Origin: JAJTFW01 sp903922455 | GTDB lineage: Bacteria; Bacteroidota; Bacteroidia; AKYH767-A; OLB10 | Assembly (NCBI GenBank): GCA_943329665.2 | Contig: CALQEU020000014.1 | Coordinates: 1 to 64,000 of the forward strand | DNA length: 64,000 bases | Reading direction: 5' to 3' | Shown: positions 7,701 through 16,125 of the stretch, in pieces | How positions within the stretch are numbered: the first letter of the stretch is position 1 | Layout: each line of letters begins with the position of its first letter | Translations under genes and position numbers: made by a program | The notes under the pieces: generated by a model | Database searches by the model: none | Told to the model about the DNA's origin: nothing | The model's input: only the letters and a program-made list of their open reading frames with translations

Positions 7701-10537
7701 GTAACATTTACCGCAAAAGATTTTGCTATAAAAGAAGAACAATTATTCGTATCCGTTACATTCAAGCTAATCATATAACTTGCGTTTACATTAGGATAAG
7801 AATAAGACGCTGTTGGTGTATTATAAAATAATCCAGCACCAAAATCCCATTTAAAATAATTTCCAGGTGCAGTTGTTTGAACATCTACAACTACATTTGT
7901 ACATAAGTTTGTTTTATTGATTACAAAATCACTTATTGGTTTTACAACATATGAAGTATCTGTAAATACTAAAGAATCTACTACTCCACCATTATAGTAG
8001 AGATAAAGTGAAGTTACAAATGCACCACTATCAGTATAAGCATGAGTAGGCGAAGGTGAATTAGAAGTGTTACCATCTCCAAAATTCCATAACCAGCCTA
8101 TAGCTGAAGGATCGGGATTAGTATAACTAACATTGAAGGGAGCACAATGATATACTCGAGGAGGAGTTGGAGGCTCACCTCCTCCTAAACCGCCACCAGA
8201 ACCAGTATTTGGTCCGAATGTAATCGGAGGATAATTGTATGTATACTGACAACTATCATTTCCGATTGTTAATGTAATTGTAAATGGACCTAAGCTTTGA
8301 TAAACATGCGTTGGATTTTCTAAAGTAGAAGTTCCACCATCTCCAAAAGTCCATAACCACCAAGTTGCTCCAGAAGAATTTGCAGCAAACTGTACATTAA
8401 TCGGAGCAACAGTATCTGTAGTAAAAGAAGTTCCATGAGCACCCAGTCCTGCAATCACCACTGCATTTGTTGCATTTAAAGTTGTATTGCATCCCGTTGG
8501 AGTAGTACAAATTAGTCTTATACTGTACATACCCGGGCCAGGATAAATATGTGAAGGATTTTGTAAGGATGAGTTTCCTCCATCACCAAAACTCCACTGC
8601 CAAGAAGAGGCATTCAAAGAAGTGTCGGTAAAAAACACTTCATAGGGAGGACATGGACTTACGGTATAAGTAAAACCAGGATAAGCTCCATCAATATTAA
8701 ATGTTTGAAAATTTTGAATGTATTGTTCACATCCACCATTAGGCATCCATGTTGTTAATGAAACCGTATATACTCCAGGATTTGTATAAACATGATAAGG
8801 ATTAGCAGCTGATGATGTGGTTCCATCTCCAAACTCCCACAAGAAAGAAGAAGCTCCAGAAGCATCAGAAAAATTCACAGCATAGGGTGCACACGCATTT
8901 ACTATTGGTGGCGTTTGATAACTAACAACAGCAGAAGCTACAATAATTTTATTTACAATAATTAATGTGTCAGCACATCCACTTGCATCAGATGCAACTA
9001 ATTTCACAGTATAATTTCCTGCAGTGTTATAAACGTGGCTTGGATGAATTTGATTTGATGTTGTTCCATCTCCAAAATCCCAAAGGTAACTCACTGCTCT
9101 AATTGAATAATTTGTAAAATTGACCATTAACGGTGGACATCCGCTAGTTACATCTGAACTTAAAGCTGCCTGAGGGGATAATACACTAACTTTTAATCCT
9201 TGCGTGTAAGAATAAGTACAACCATTGGAACTTGTACCTGTTAAATTGACACTGTATATGCCTTGATTTATATAAACATGTGAGGGTGCCATTTGAGTAG
9301 AGGTAGTACCATCACCAAAGTCCCAAAGCCATGAATAAGTACCTGCGCTTTGATTCAAGCACTGAACAACGAGAGGAGCACAACCTGTAATGTTGGTCAT
9401 CCAAAATGTAAAATCAGGTTTTTGAAAAACAGTTATTGGCCCAGCACTTACTGTTTGTTGACAACCGCTCGAATAATTTACATTTAATGTAATAGGAAAC
9501 AAACCGCTATCTGGATAAGAGTAATAAATTGTTGATCCAGTATTTGTCACTCCATTCCCTAAATTCCAACTATAAAGTGAATTCGCATAATAATTAGTAA
9601 TTAAAGAAACCAAATGTGGTTTACATCCTGTATCATCACTAATGACTACATTAGGTATTGGATTCCATTTCAAGTGAATTTTCGAACTAAGGACTGAAGA
9701 ACTAGAACAACCATATGAACTTGTCATATTCAATTGAACTTGAAAATAACCAGTATCAGCAAAGACATGAGAAGGATTTTGCAAATTAGATGTAATGTTG
9801 TCACCAAAGTCCCAGACCCAACTTGATGCATTTATAATTTGAGAACCAAATTGAAATAGAAATTGCTTGTCACAACTAGAAGTATCATTCACCGTTAAAA
9901 TAGCAGAAGGGGAAGGATAAATAGTAATAAGATTATTCCTTACAATCAAATTACTACATCCATATTGTATACTATACACCACTAAGGTCACACTAAAAGT
10001 TCCAGGGATATTATAAATATGTTGTGGATTTAACAGGTTACTTGTTGTTCCATCGCCAAAATCCCAAACACAAGAATCGAATAAGGTAGATTGATTTTGA
10101 AAATCAAAAACCTGCTCACCTTGACATCCCGAATTTAATGATAAACTGAAATTTGCAACTGGTTTTGGATTAACCGTAATTTGTGCCGATGTGGTACTCG
10201 ATAATCCATTTGCACTGGAAGCAGTAAGACTAACGTTATAAACACCAGGTAACGTAAAAACATTTCCAGGATTAGCAACTACTGATGTATTTCCATTTCC
10301 AAAATTCCATTGATAAGAAATTGCATTGCTTGATGTATTTGTAAATTGGACATTAAATGGAACACAACCTTGCGCACTAGGCACAGAGAAGGAAGCTATT
10401 GGTGATTGTCCATAAACAGATCCTGCGACACTTAAAAGCATCGCAAACATCAAACTCAACACCACTAGGGCGCGTCTAATTAACTTTAGCACATCTTGGT
10501 ACAAAATCATATGACATTCATACGTCAGGTATATCAT
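4706..10537 (-). CDS. Giant secreted PKD-repeat surface protein, C-terminus incomplete for its class
   Basis: 1943 residues. A signal peptide (hydrophobic core near residues 25-40, ending VYGQ) precedes about 19 PKD-type repeats between roughly residues 45 and 1600. Each carries the strand motif W-x-F-G-D-G (for example WDFGDGTTS) and most start with a GCxPxxVxFxN pattern whose cysteine recurs. A Gly-Pro-rich linker (GSGGGLGGGEPPTPP) splits the array after repeat 9. Four fibronectin-III-like units follow from about residue 1600; the last stops in mid-domain at DWEEK. Related gliding/adhesion proteins of Bacteroidota usually finish with a T9SS sorting or gliding-motility C-terminal domain, absent here. 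Likely a cell-surface or extracellular adhesin. Start may instead be ATG at 10510. Confidence 0.85.
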   Translation of the reverse strand: MIYLTYECHMILYQDVLKLIRRALVVLSLMFAMLLSVAGSVYGQSPIASFSVPSAQGCVPFNVQFTNTSSNAISYQWNFGNGNTSVVANPGNVFTLPGVYNVSLTASSANGLSSTTSAQITVNPKPVANFSLSLNSGCQGEQVFDFQNQSTLFDSCVWDFGDGTTSNLLNPQHIYNIPGTFSVTLVVYSIQYGCSNLIVRNNLITIYPSPSAILTVNDTSSCDKQFLFQFGSQIINASSWVWDFGDNITSNLQNPSHVFADTGYFQVQLNMTSSYGCSSSSVLSSKIHLKWNPIPNVVISDDTGCKPHLVSLITNYYANSLYSWNLGNGVTNTGSTIYYSYPDSGLFPITLNVNYSSGCQQTVSAGPITVFQKPDFTFWMTNITGCAPLVVQCLNQSAGTYSWLWDFGDGTTSTQMAPSHVYINQGIYSVNLTGTSSNGCTYSYTQGLKVSVLSPQAALSSDVTSGCPPLMVNFTNYSIRAVSYLWDFGDGTTSNQIHPSHVYNTAGNYTVKLVASDASGCADTLIIVNKIIVASAVVSYQTPPIVNACAPYAVNFSDASGASSFLWEFGDGTTSSAANPYHVYTNPGVYTVSLTTWMPNGGCEQYIQNFQTFNIDGAYPGFTYTVSPCPPYEVFFTDTSLNASSWQWSFGDGGNSSLQNPSHIYPGPGMYSIRLICTTPTGCNTTLNATNAVVIAGLGAHGTSFTTDTVAPINVQFAANSSGATWWLWTFGDGGTSTLENPTHVYQSLGPFTITLTIGNDSCQYTYNYPPITFGPNTGSGGGLGGGEPPTPPRVYHCAPFNVSYTNPDPSAIGWLWNFGDGNTSNSPSPTHAYTDSGAFVTSLYLYYNGGVVDSLVFTDTSYVVKPISDFVINKTNLCTNVVVDVQTTAPGNYFKWDFGAGLFYNTPTASYSYPNVNASYMISLNVTDTNNCSSFIAKSFAVNVTSIVTSSVRRACANDSILFNAGNVNYAQYIWDFGDGNFSNQKNPVHAFADSGLFNVNLQVVDINGCIQNFALTYLIEVFNPIANFTYATLFSNCTSGAVLGTVNNLSTGSSSWLWQFGDGSSSSLFSPPTHAFYMPNFNGFYDITLIVSKNICNDTLVIPNAIFAPKLNADFTYVNSSDCVPSIATFTDGSVDAVSWFWNFGDGDTSTLQNPIHHYLISPRDSITLTVHDMYGCVKTKTLPAPNLTQASFVLSESGGCAPFQVQFSDSSTNAVSWNWLLGDGNSSVQLNPSHVYVNDGYFNVSLVVTSQSGCTDTLSIDSLVEVNTPIANFSVSNDSGCAPLLISFYDHSTNVKYWNWDLGNGNTSGNAQPSLIYATPGVYDVTLTVENKFGCLDSLSIDSAVVVQGPIPSFTVSSELGCTPFPVSFNNLTTGAVHCEWHFGDGTLDTIFSPTHVYSSAGNYSVNMYAFDNYGCSAVYSYPVPIVIGTSPESSFLVDVTSGCAPLTVTMYDALTIADSIVYDMGDGTVISGSSPVYSYSTPGNYIITMIAYNDEGCSDTLVFSDTIHVLTQPHAEFMVDVLEGCSPVSVNFTNNSTGLSNSSFNWDFDDGNSLSSFNATHTYINPDVYTITLTVTNDNGCADDTIMVDLIEVYDEIPPPITNLYRVSVNNSSEVELNWQQTNVNDLAYYEVYKWNDLSNVYDTLAKVYHANNGTITTVPTYKDSLVNTDSISYSYKVQAVDNCGLRQELSLLKAHETILLNSVAGHQQVSLSWSPYGGCSISGYEIFRQDHGGALNSIGLVDTLTFNFLDSSTFCPYEYIYKVKAIAVCGDAIYDSWSNPSSATPTSLVSEQFVDVVRSTVVDNQYVLTEWMPPVTLPNSVLRYDIFRSTDQINYSLIASVPSLILDYSDFNVSVSADEYYYKILVRNVCDVDSREGLVGSSILLTKLVSSSGNYLRWTQYKEWNTGVDYYVIEKLKEAGAWKEIDRVPGAVTDWEEK

Positions 10538-10704
10538 TTAGTTATATTGGAAGCATTAATTTACAGCCTGATTGATAAGCAATTGCAGTAATTAACACAT
10601 CTATTTCAAATGCAAGATTTTCCAACTTTAAACAATTATTGCAGTTTTACGTTAATTTAATATGCTGATTATCTAATCGATACACATCAGACCTAGTTAA
10701 GTAT

Positions 10705-10712
10705 TACCTTTG
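10705..10712 (+). promoter_or_regulatory. TAnnTTTG promoter element of uvrA
   Basis: TACCTTTG, an exact consensus match, 29 nt before the uvrA ATG. Confidence 0.6.
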
Positions 10713-10721
10713 TATTCGATT

Positions 10722-10729
10722 AAAAGGAG
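10722..10729 (+). promoter_or_regulatory. Shine-Dalgarno-like sequence before uvrA
   Basis: AAAAGGAG lies 12 nt before the uvrA ATG. This is unusual in a window where most starts have no purine-rich site, and the spacing is on the long side. Confidence 0.5.
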
Positions 10730-10741
10730 TAAGAAAATAGA

Positions 10742-13591
10742 ATGAATTTATCAGAAGAAGAATGGGTAGAGGTTTATGGAGCACGTGTTCATAATCTTCA
10801 AAATATAGATATACAATTTCCTAGAAATAAACTTGTTGTACTCACAGGTTTAAGTGGCAGTGGTAAAAGTTCATTAGCCTTTGACACTATTTATGCTGAA
10901 GGTCAAAGAAGATACATGGAAACATTTTCTGCGTATGCGCGTCAATTTTTGGGAAACATGGAAAGACCAGATGTGGACAAAATAAAAGGATTGAGTCCGG
11001 TAATTTCTATTGAACAAAAAACAACGAATACCAATCCACGTTCTACAGTAGGTACAATCACAGAAATTTATGATTTTCTTCGTTTGCTTTTTGCTCGTGC
11101 ATCCGATGCTTACTCGTATTTATCAGGAGAAAAAATGATTCGTATGACCGATGATCAAATTAGAGATTTGATCATTCAGGAATACGATGGGAAAAGTATT
11201 TTATTATTATCACCAGTTGTAAAAGGAAGAAAGGGACATTACCGAGAATTGTTTCAGCAAATTGCACAACAAGGATTTTTAAGAGTACGAATTGATGGTG
11301 AACTAATCGAAATAAAAAAAGGGCTCCAGGCAGATCGCTACAAAACTCATGACATCGAAATCGTGATTGATAGAATAGTGATGAATGAAGATAATGCGTT
11401 AAGAGTTTTCGAGAGTATAAAAACATCATTAAAGCAAGGAAAGGGTTCCTTGATCGTGATGGACGAGCAATCGAAAAAAGTGCGTCATTTAAGTCAACAT
11501 TTAATGTGTCCGACAACAGGAATTAGCTATGATGAACCGGCACCGAATAGTTTTTCTTTTAACTCACCTTATGGTGCCTGTACGAAATGCAATGGATTAG
11601 GAAACATCCCTGAAATTGATATTAAATCAGTAATTCCAGATACTTCCAAGAGCATAAAACAAGGAGGAATTACACCACTTGGTGATTACAAGGACAATTA
11701 TATTTACAATCAAATTCAAGCAATTCTCAAAAAATATGATTGTACAATCAACACGTCAATAAAAGAAATTCCAGAAGAAGCTCTTGATATTATCTTATAT
11801 GGATCGAATGAAGTATTCACTTTAGAAAAAGATATTTCTGCTGCAAATTCTGTCGGATTAGGAATCAGTTTCGAAGGAGTTGCAAGCTTTATTTCTGCAC
11901 AACTAGAAGACGAAACTTCATCTCATAAATTAAGGAAATGGGCATTTGGTTTTATGACTCATATAGAATGTCCTACTTGCCATGGTGCTCGACTAAAAAA
12001 AGAATCACTTCAATTTAAAATTGACGATAAAAATATTGCTGATTTAGCACATCTCGACATCTTAGACTTGCATGAATGGAGTAAAAATGTGGAGAAAAGA
12101 TTAAGTGGAAAACAAAAAACGATAGGCAAGGAAATATTAAAAGAGATCAACAAAAGAATTCAATTTTTAGTAGATGTTGGATTAGATTATCTTACTTTAA
12201 ATCGATCCTCTCGATCACTTTCAGGAGGAGAAACACAACGCATTCGATTAGCCACTCAAATAGGATCTCAATTGGTTGGAGTAATGTATATTTTAGATGA
12301 ACCAAGCATTGGATTGCATCAGAGAGATAATGCGCGTCTCATTCAATCGTTGAGAGATCTAAGAGATTTAGGAAACTCAGTGATCGTTGTTGAACACGAC
12401 AAAGAAACCATCATGGCCGCAGATTATGTGATCGACCTAGGACCAGGGGCAGGATTACATGGCGGAAGAGTTGTATCTGCTGGAACTGCTAAAGAAGTTA
12501 GCGCCTCCCTTACTCTTACTGGTAAATATCTATCTGGGGAACTAAACGTGCATCGCACTAAACGCAGAAAAGGAAATGGAAAATCGTTAACCCTTACCGG
12601 TGCATCTGGAAACAATTTAAAAAATGTGGATGTAGAATTTCCGCTAGGAGTATTTATCTGTGTAACTGGAGTTTCAGGGAGTGGAAAATCAACGCTAATA
12701 AATGAAACTCTTTATCCAATACTCAACCAACATTTTTATCGATCACAAACAAAACCTTTAAAATACAAAACGTTTAAAGGTATTGAGCATTTAGATAAAG
12801 TAATTGAGATCGATCAAAGTCCTATTGGTCGAACACCTCGTTCCAACCCGGCTACTTATACTGGAGTATTTAGTGATATACGAAATTTATATTCAAATTT
12901 AAATGAATCTAAAGTTCGTGGATATCCTCCTGGGTGGTTTTCCTTTAATGTAAAAGGAGGGCGATGTGAAAATTGTCAAGGAGCGGGAATGCGTACCATC
13001 GAAATGAATTTCTTGCCTGATGTTTATGTTATCTGTGAAACGTGCAATGGAAAAAGATACAATCGAGAAATTTTAGAGATTCGATACAGAGGGAAATCGA
13101 TAAATGATATACTCAACATGAGTATAGAACAAGCCGTTGAATTTTTTGAAAACATGCCTAATATTCTGCACAAAATAAAAACGCTTAAAGATGTTGGACT
13201 TGGGTATCTCACCTTAGGACAACAAAGCACTACACTTTCAGGTGGAGAAGCACAGCGGGTTAAACTTGCTTCAGAATTATCAAAACGAGACACTGGAAAC
13301 ACATTTTATATATTAGATGAACCCACCACAGGATTACATTTTGATGACGTTCGTATTTTACTTGAAGTGCTTGATAAATTAGTGGAAAAAGGGAATACTG
13401 TATTAGTGATTGAGCATAACATGGATGTAATAGGCTATGCAGATCATGTTATTGATTTAGGGCCTGAAGGTGGATCAAGAGGTGGTAATATTTTATGTAC
13501 TGGGACTCCAGAACAAGTTATAAAAAACAAAAAATCCATTACAGCCCATTACCTTAAAAAAGAATTGCAATCTTTAGATAACTTTTCCTGA
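10742..13591 (+). CDS. uvrA: UvrABC excinuclease subunit A
   Basis: 949 residues, the normal UvrA length. It is the damage-recognition ATPase of nucleotide excision repair and loads UvrB. Two ABC ATPase modules are visible: Walker A GLSGSGKSS near residue 36 and GVSGSGKST near 645; ABC signatures LSGGETQR near 497 and LSGGEAQR near 836; Walker B YILDEPSIGLH and YILDEPTTGLH. The C-terminal zinc module is intact (CENCQGAG ... CETCNG). The insertion-domain zinc site reads MCPTTGISY ... CTKC, so its first CxxC has only one cysteine, which I recall as common in Bacteroidota UvrA1. It has its own promoter and a Shine-Dalgarno-like site. Confidence 0.97.
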   Translation: MNLSEEEWVEVYGARVHNLQNIDIQFPRNKLVVLTGLSGSGKSSLAFDTIYAEGQRRYMETFSAYARQFLGNMERPDVDKIKGLSPVISIEQKTTNTNPRSTVGTITEIYDFLRLLFARASDAYSYLSGEKMIRMTDDQIRDLIIQEYDGKSILLLSPVVKGRKGHYRELFQQIAQQGFLRVRIDGELIEIKKGLQADRYKTHDIEIVIDRIVMNEDNALRVFESIKTSLKQGKGSLIVMDEQSKKVRHLSQHLMCPTTGISYDEPAPNSFSFNSPYGACTKCNGLGNIPEIDIKSVIPDTSKSIKQGGITPLGDYKDNYIYNQIQAILKKYDCTINTSIKEIPEEALDIILYGSNEVFTLEKDISAANSVGLGISFEGVASFISAQLEDETSSHKLRKWAFGFMTHIECPTCHGARLKKESLQFKIDDKNIADLAHLDILDLHEWSKNVEKRLSGKQKTIGKEILKEINKRIQFLVDVGLDYLTLNRSSRSLSGGETQRIRLATQIGSQLVGVMYILDEPSIGLHQRDNARLIQSLRDLRDLGNSVIVVEHDKETIMAADYVIDLGPGAGLHGGRVVSAGTAKEVSASLTLTGKYLSGELNVHRTKRRKGNGKSLTLTGASGNNLKNVDVEFPLGVFICVTGVSGSGKSTLINETLYPILNQHFYRSQTKPLKYKTFKGIEHLDKVIEIDQSPIGRTPRSNPATYTGVFSDIRNLYSNLNESKVRGYPPGWFSFNVKGGRCENCQGAGMRTIEMNFLPDVYVICETCNGKRYNREILEIRYRGKSINDILNMSIEQAVEFFENMPNILHKIKTLKDVGLGYLTLGQQSTTLSGGEAQRVKLASELSKRDTGNTFYILDEPTTGLHFDDVRILLEVLDKLVEKGNTVLVIEHNMDVIGYADHVIDLGPEGGSRGGNILCTGTPEQVIKNKKSITAHYLKKELQSLDNFS

Positions 13592-13625
13592 TAACTATCG
13601 TTTAATAGAGCCTAATAGTACTAAT

Positions 13626-14333
13626 ATGAATGCTGACGACGCTAAAATAAGAAGAGCTTTTACCGATAAAGATTGGCAAGAAATAAAAGCCCAAGATACA
13701 TGGCAAATTTTCAAAATCATGGCTGAGTTTGTCGAAGGTTTTGAAAAAATGAGAAGAATTGGACCTTGTGTTTCGATCTTTGGTTCAGCTCGAACCGTTG
13801 TTGATTCAACGTATTACATATTGGCTGAAGAAATTGCACATAAACTCACGTTAGAGGGTTATGGTATCATTACAGGTGGTGGCCCAGGAATTATGGAAGC
13901 TGCAAACAAAGGTGCTCAGAAATCAAATGGAAAGTCGGTAGGATTAAATATTGAACTACCCTTTGAACAAGCACCTAATCCATTTATAGATTACGATAAA
14001 AGCATCACCTTTGATTACTTTTTTGTACGAAAACTGATGTTCATCAAATACGCTCAAGGCTTTGTTGTATTACCTGGTGGATTTGGTACCATGGATGAAC
14101 TCTTCGAATCATTGACACTTATTCAAACCAAAAAAATTGGTCGCTTTCCAATTATACTAGTTGGCAAATCCTACTGGTCTGGACTCTTAACTTGGATCAA
14201 TGAAGTTTTAGTAACAGAAAAGTACATCAATCCTGAAGATTTAGATTTATTCAGCATTGTAGATTCCGCTGAGGAGGCTGTTGATGCTATAGATTCATTC
14301 TATTCAAAATATCTACTCAAACCTAATTTTTAA
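13626..14333 (+). CDS. LOG-family (TIGR00730) nucleotide phosphoribohydrolase
   Basis: 235 residues with a Rossmann-like fold and the two LOG signatures: GGGPGIMEAANKGA and PGGFGTMDELFE, the latter containing the PGGxGTxxE active-site motif. Relatives cleave the N-glycosidic bond of cytokinin riboside or AMP-type nucleoside 5'-monophosphates to release the base and ribose 5-phosphate; bacterial members are probably purine-salvage or housekeeping nucleosidases. The substrate here is not determined. It starts 34 bp after uvrA and may share its transcript. Confidence 0.88.
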   Translation: MNADDAKIRRAFTDKDWQEIKAQDTWQIFKIMAEFVEGFEKMRRIGPCVSIFGSARTVVDSTYYILAEEIAHKLTLEGYGIITGGGPGIMEAANKGAQKSNGKSVGLNIELPFEQAPNPFIDYDKSITFDYFFVRKLMFIKYAQGFVVLPGGFGTMDELFESLTLIQTKKIGRFPIILVGKSYWSGLLTWINEVLVTEKYINPEDLDLFSIVDSAEEAVDAIDSFYSKYLLKPNF

Positions 14334-14358
14334 ATTTACAACATAGGACTTTCAAAAT

Positions 14359-14382
14359 ATCTTACATGATTTCATGTAAGAA
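14359..14382. terminator. Short palindrome after the LOG gene, possible weak terminator
   Basis: Perfect 8-bp stem CTTACATG / CATGTAAG (14361-14368 and 14373-14380) with a 4-nt loop. There is no T-run on the plus strand, so terminator function is uncertain. Confidence 0.35.
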
Positions 14383-14480
14383 ACCTGCCGTTTTAAACCA
14401 ATTTTCCACCTTTACCTTATTGGCAATGCGAAACAATTGCATCGATAACAAAGTAAAAATCGATAGAAAATTGTGTAACA

Positions 14481-15620
14481 ATGCAAATCGAACAAAAGAA
14501 GTGGACTCCTGAAAAAACATGGGAAACACTTCGCAGCGACTTAAGGGAGAGTAAAGAATACCAGTTGGTATTAGTGTTTGGTAGTCGAACACTCTTGTCA
14601 AGTCTTGGTTTTTATGATGAAATAAGAAATTGCTATCCAAAGGCTCAAATAATGATGAATTCCACTTCTGGGGAAATCATCGATACCCAAGTAAATGATG
14701 ATACGATATCACTTACCGCTATTCGATTTGACAATACTCAATTTAAAACTATTTCTGTTAATATTCAAGACTATTCCAATTCAGAAAGCGCAGGACAATT
14801 TATAGCTCAATCACTCACTCCTTCCAACATTACCAATATACTTGTATTTGCTGACGGTCAACTTGTTGATGGAAATAAATTAGTTTTAGGATTAGAAAAT
14901 AGAATAAAAAATCCTGTAGTTATATCATGTGGTCTTGCGAATGAAGGGAATAAATTTCAAAAAACACTTTTAGGATTAAACGAACAACCTTGTGCAGGAA
15001 AAATAATAGCAGTTGGATTTTATGGTGAACATTTAACTGTTTCACATGGAAGAATGGATGGCTGGGAAGAATTCGGAAATGAAATTCAAATAACGAAGTC
15101 TAACAAGAATACTATCATCGAACTCAATCATGAACCAGCTCTCAAAATTTATAGTCAATTTGTAAATAAACACATGCCATCGTCTGAAGGCCAGAGCTTA
15201 CTTTTTCCTGTAAGCATCAAATCAAACGACACACAGCCGTCTGTATATCGAAAAATAAAAAGCATTAATGAAGATGAGAAAAGCATCACATTTGATGGAG
15301 ATGTACCAGAAGGAAATTACATAAAAATGATGAGAGCCAATTTTGATAGTCTTATCAATGGAGCTTCTGCTGCAGCAAATAAAAGTGCCAAAAGCATCCC
15401 CAAACCTGATCTCGCTATTGTAATAAGCAACATTGGACGAAAAATAATTTTAAGCAAAAGAATCGAAGAAGAAGTTGAAGTTATTCGAGAAGTATTAGGA
15501 GAATCGACAGCCATCACAGGATTCTATTCATATGGCGACATCTCATTTTCACAAAGAGATGCAAAATCAGAATTCAATAATCAATCCATGACAATTACAA
15601 CCATGCTAGAAAAAAAATAA
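14481..15620 (+). CDS. FIST (N plus C) sensory domain protein
   Basis: 379 residues consisting of the FIST sensory fold and no output domain. The N-terminal part has LVLVFGSRTLLSS and the small-molecule segment MMNSTSGEIIDTQVNDDTIS; the C-terminal part has IISCGLANEGN-like turns, a GRKIILSKRIEEEVEVI helix and the closing ITGFYSYGDISF typical of FIST_C. FIST proteins are thought to sense small ligands such as amino acids and to act with linked kinases or cyclases. Here the gene heads a cluster with a hybrid kinase and an NtrC-like regulator, so it most likely supplies the input signal. Cytoplasmic; no signal peptide or membrane helix. Confidence 0.88.
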   Translation: MQIEQKKWTPEKTWETLRSDLRESKEYQLVLVFGSRTLLSSLGFYDEIRNCYPKAQIMMNSTSGEIIDTQVNDDTISLTAIRFDNTQFKTISVNIQDYSNSESAGQFIAQSLTPSNITNILVFADGQLVDGNKLVLGLENRIKNPVVISCGLANEGNKFQKTLLGLNEQPCAGKIIAVGFYGEHLTVSHGRMDGWEEFGNEIQITKSNKNTIIELNHEPALKIYSQFVNKHMPSSEGQSLLFPVSIKSNDTQPSVYRKIKSINEDEKSITFDGDVPEGNYIKMMRANFDSLINGASAAANKSAKSIPKPDLAIVISNIGRKIILSKRIEEEVEVIREVLGESTAITGFYSYGDISFSQRDAKSEFNNQSMTITTMLEKK

Positions 15621-15623
15621 AAA

Positions 15624-15845
15624 ATGGATAAGAAAACGATCGATCTACAAATTCAAAATCATTTAGGTGAATTAAGAAATGATATTCGCGTGCAAAATGT
15701 CATAGCAGCATTAGAAGATTATTATACCCAACAATCCATCGAAAAGATTTTAAAAGAAAAGGCGCAAAAAATAAATATATACGAGCAAAGCTATTCTTTA
15801 TTATTAGAATTAAAAAGCAAATTAAAAGCCGAAACTCAATCCTAA
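15624..15845 (+). CDS. Small helical protein of unknown function in the FIST cluster
   Basis: 73 residues starting 3 nt after the FIST stop, so probably co-translated. I do not recognise a family. The sequence is mostly charged and helix-prone (LGELRNDIRVQNVIAALEDYY, then a Glu/Lys-rich second helix and a leucine-rich tail SYSLLLELKSKLKAE), resembling a two-helix hairpin or coiled coil. It could be an adaptor between the FIST sensor and the downstream kinase, or residual sequence left by the event that truncated the following receiver gene. The tight spacing and undisturbed reading frame favour a real gene. Confidence 0.55.
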   Translation: MDKKTIDLQIQNHLGELRNDIRVQNVIAALEDYYTQQSIEKILKEKAQKINIYEQSYSLLLELKSKLKAETQS

Positions 15846-16113
15846 TCTAAGTATCATTCTTTTAGACATAAATATGCCTAAAATGAACGGACTAGAATTT
15901 CTAAGAGAGCTTAAAAATGAACCAGAGTTTCGATCCATCTCTGTATTTGTAATGACCACACCGCCTAACGACAATGAAAAAATTGAGGTATACAAACTAA
16001 ATGAAGCAGTGCAGATTCTAAAACCACTCACAATCGAAAAGTTTGTAAACTCCATTTCAATTTTAAACAATTACTGGAAGTTATTTGAAGAACCAGAAAC
16101 TTCTACTTTATAA
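15826..16113 (+). pseudogene. Response-regulator receiver fragment lacking its N-terminal half
   Basis: An open frame beginning after TAA at 15823 encodes the phosphoacceptor strand and everything downstream of a single-domain receiver: SIILLDINMPKMNG, then VFVMTTPPND and the conserved Lys in ILKPLTIEKF. The first two strands with the acidic metal-binding pair, about 50 residues, are absent; no matching sequence is visible in the three frames just upstream. Translation could start only at ATG 15874, after the aspartate itself, giving 79 residues without the phosphorylation site. This is best read as a truncated gene, perhaps by deletion fusing it to the region of the 73-residue gene. Confidence 0.7.
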
Positions 16114-16125
16114 GAGCACTTAAAA

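Noticed and set aside
14362..14640. Open frame of 92 codons on the minus strand before the FIST gene
   Set aside because: Overlaps the start of the FIST gene by 160 bp, has no start context and no recognisable sequence.
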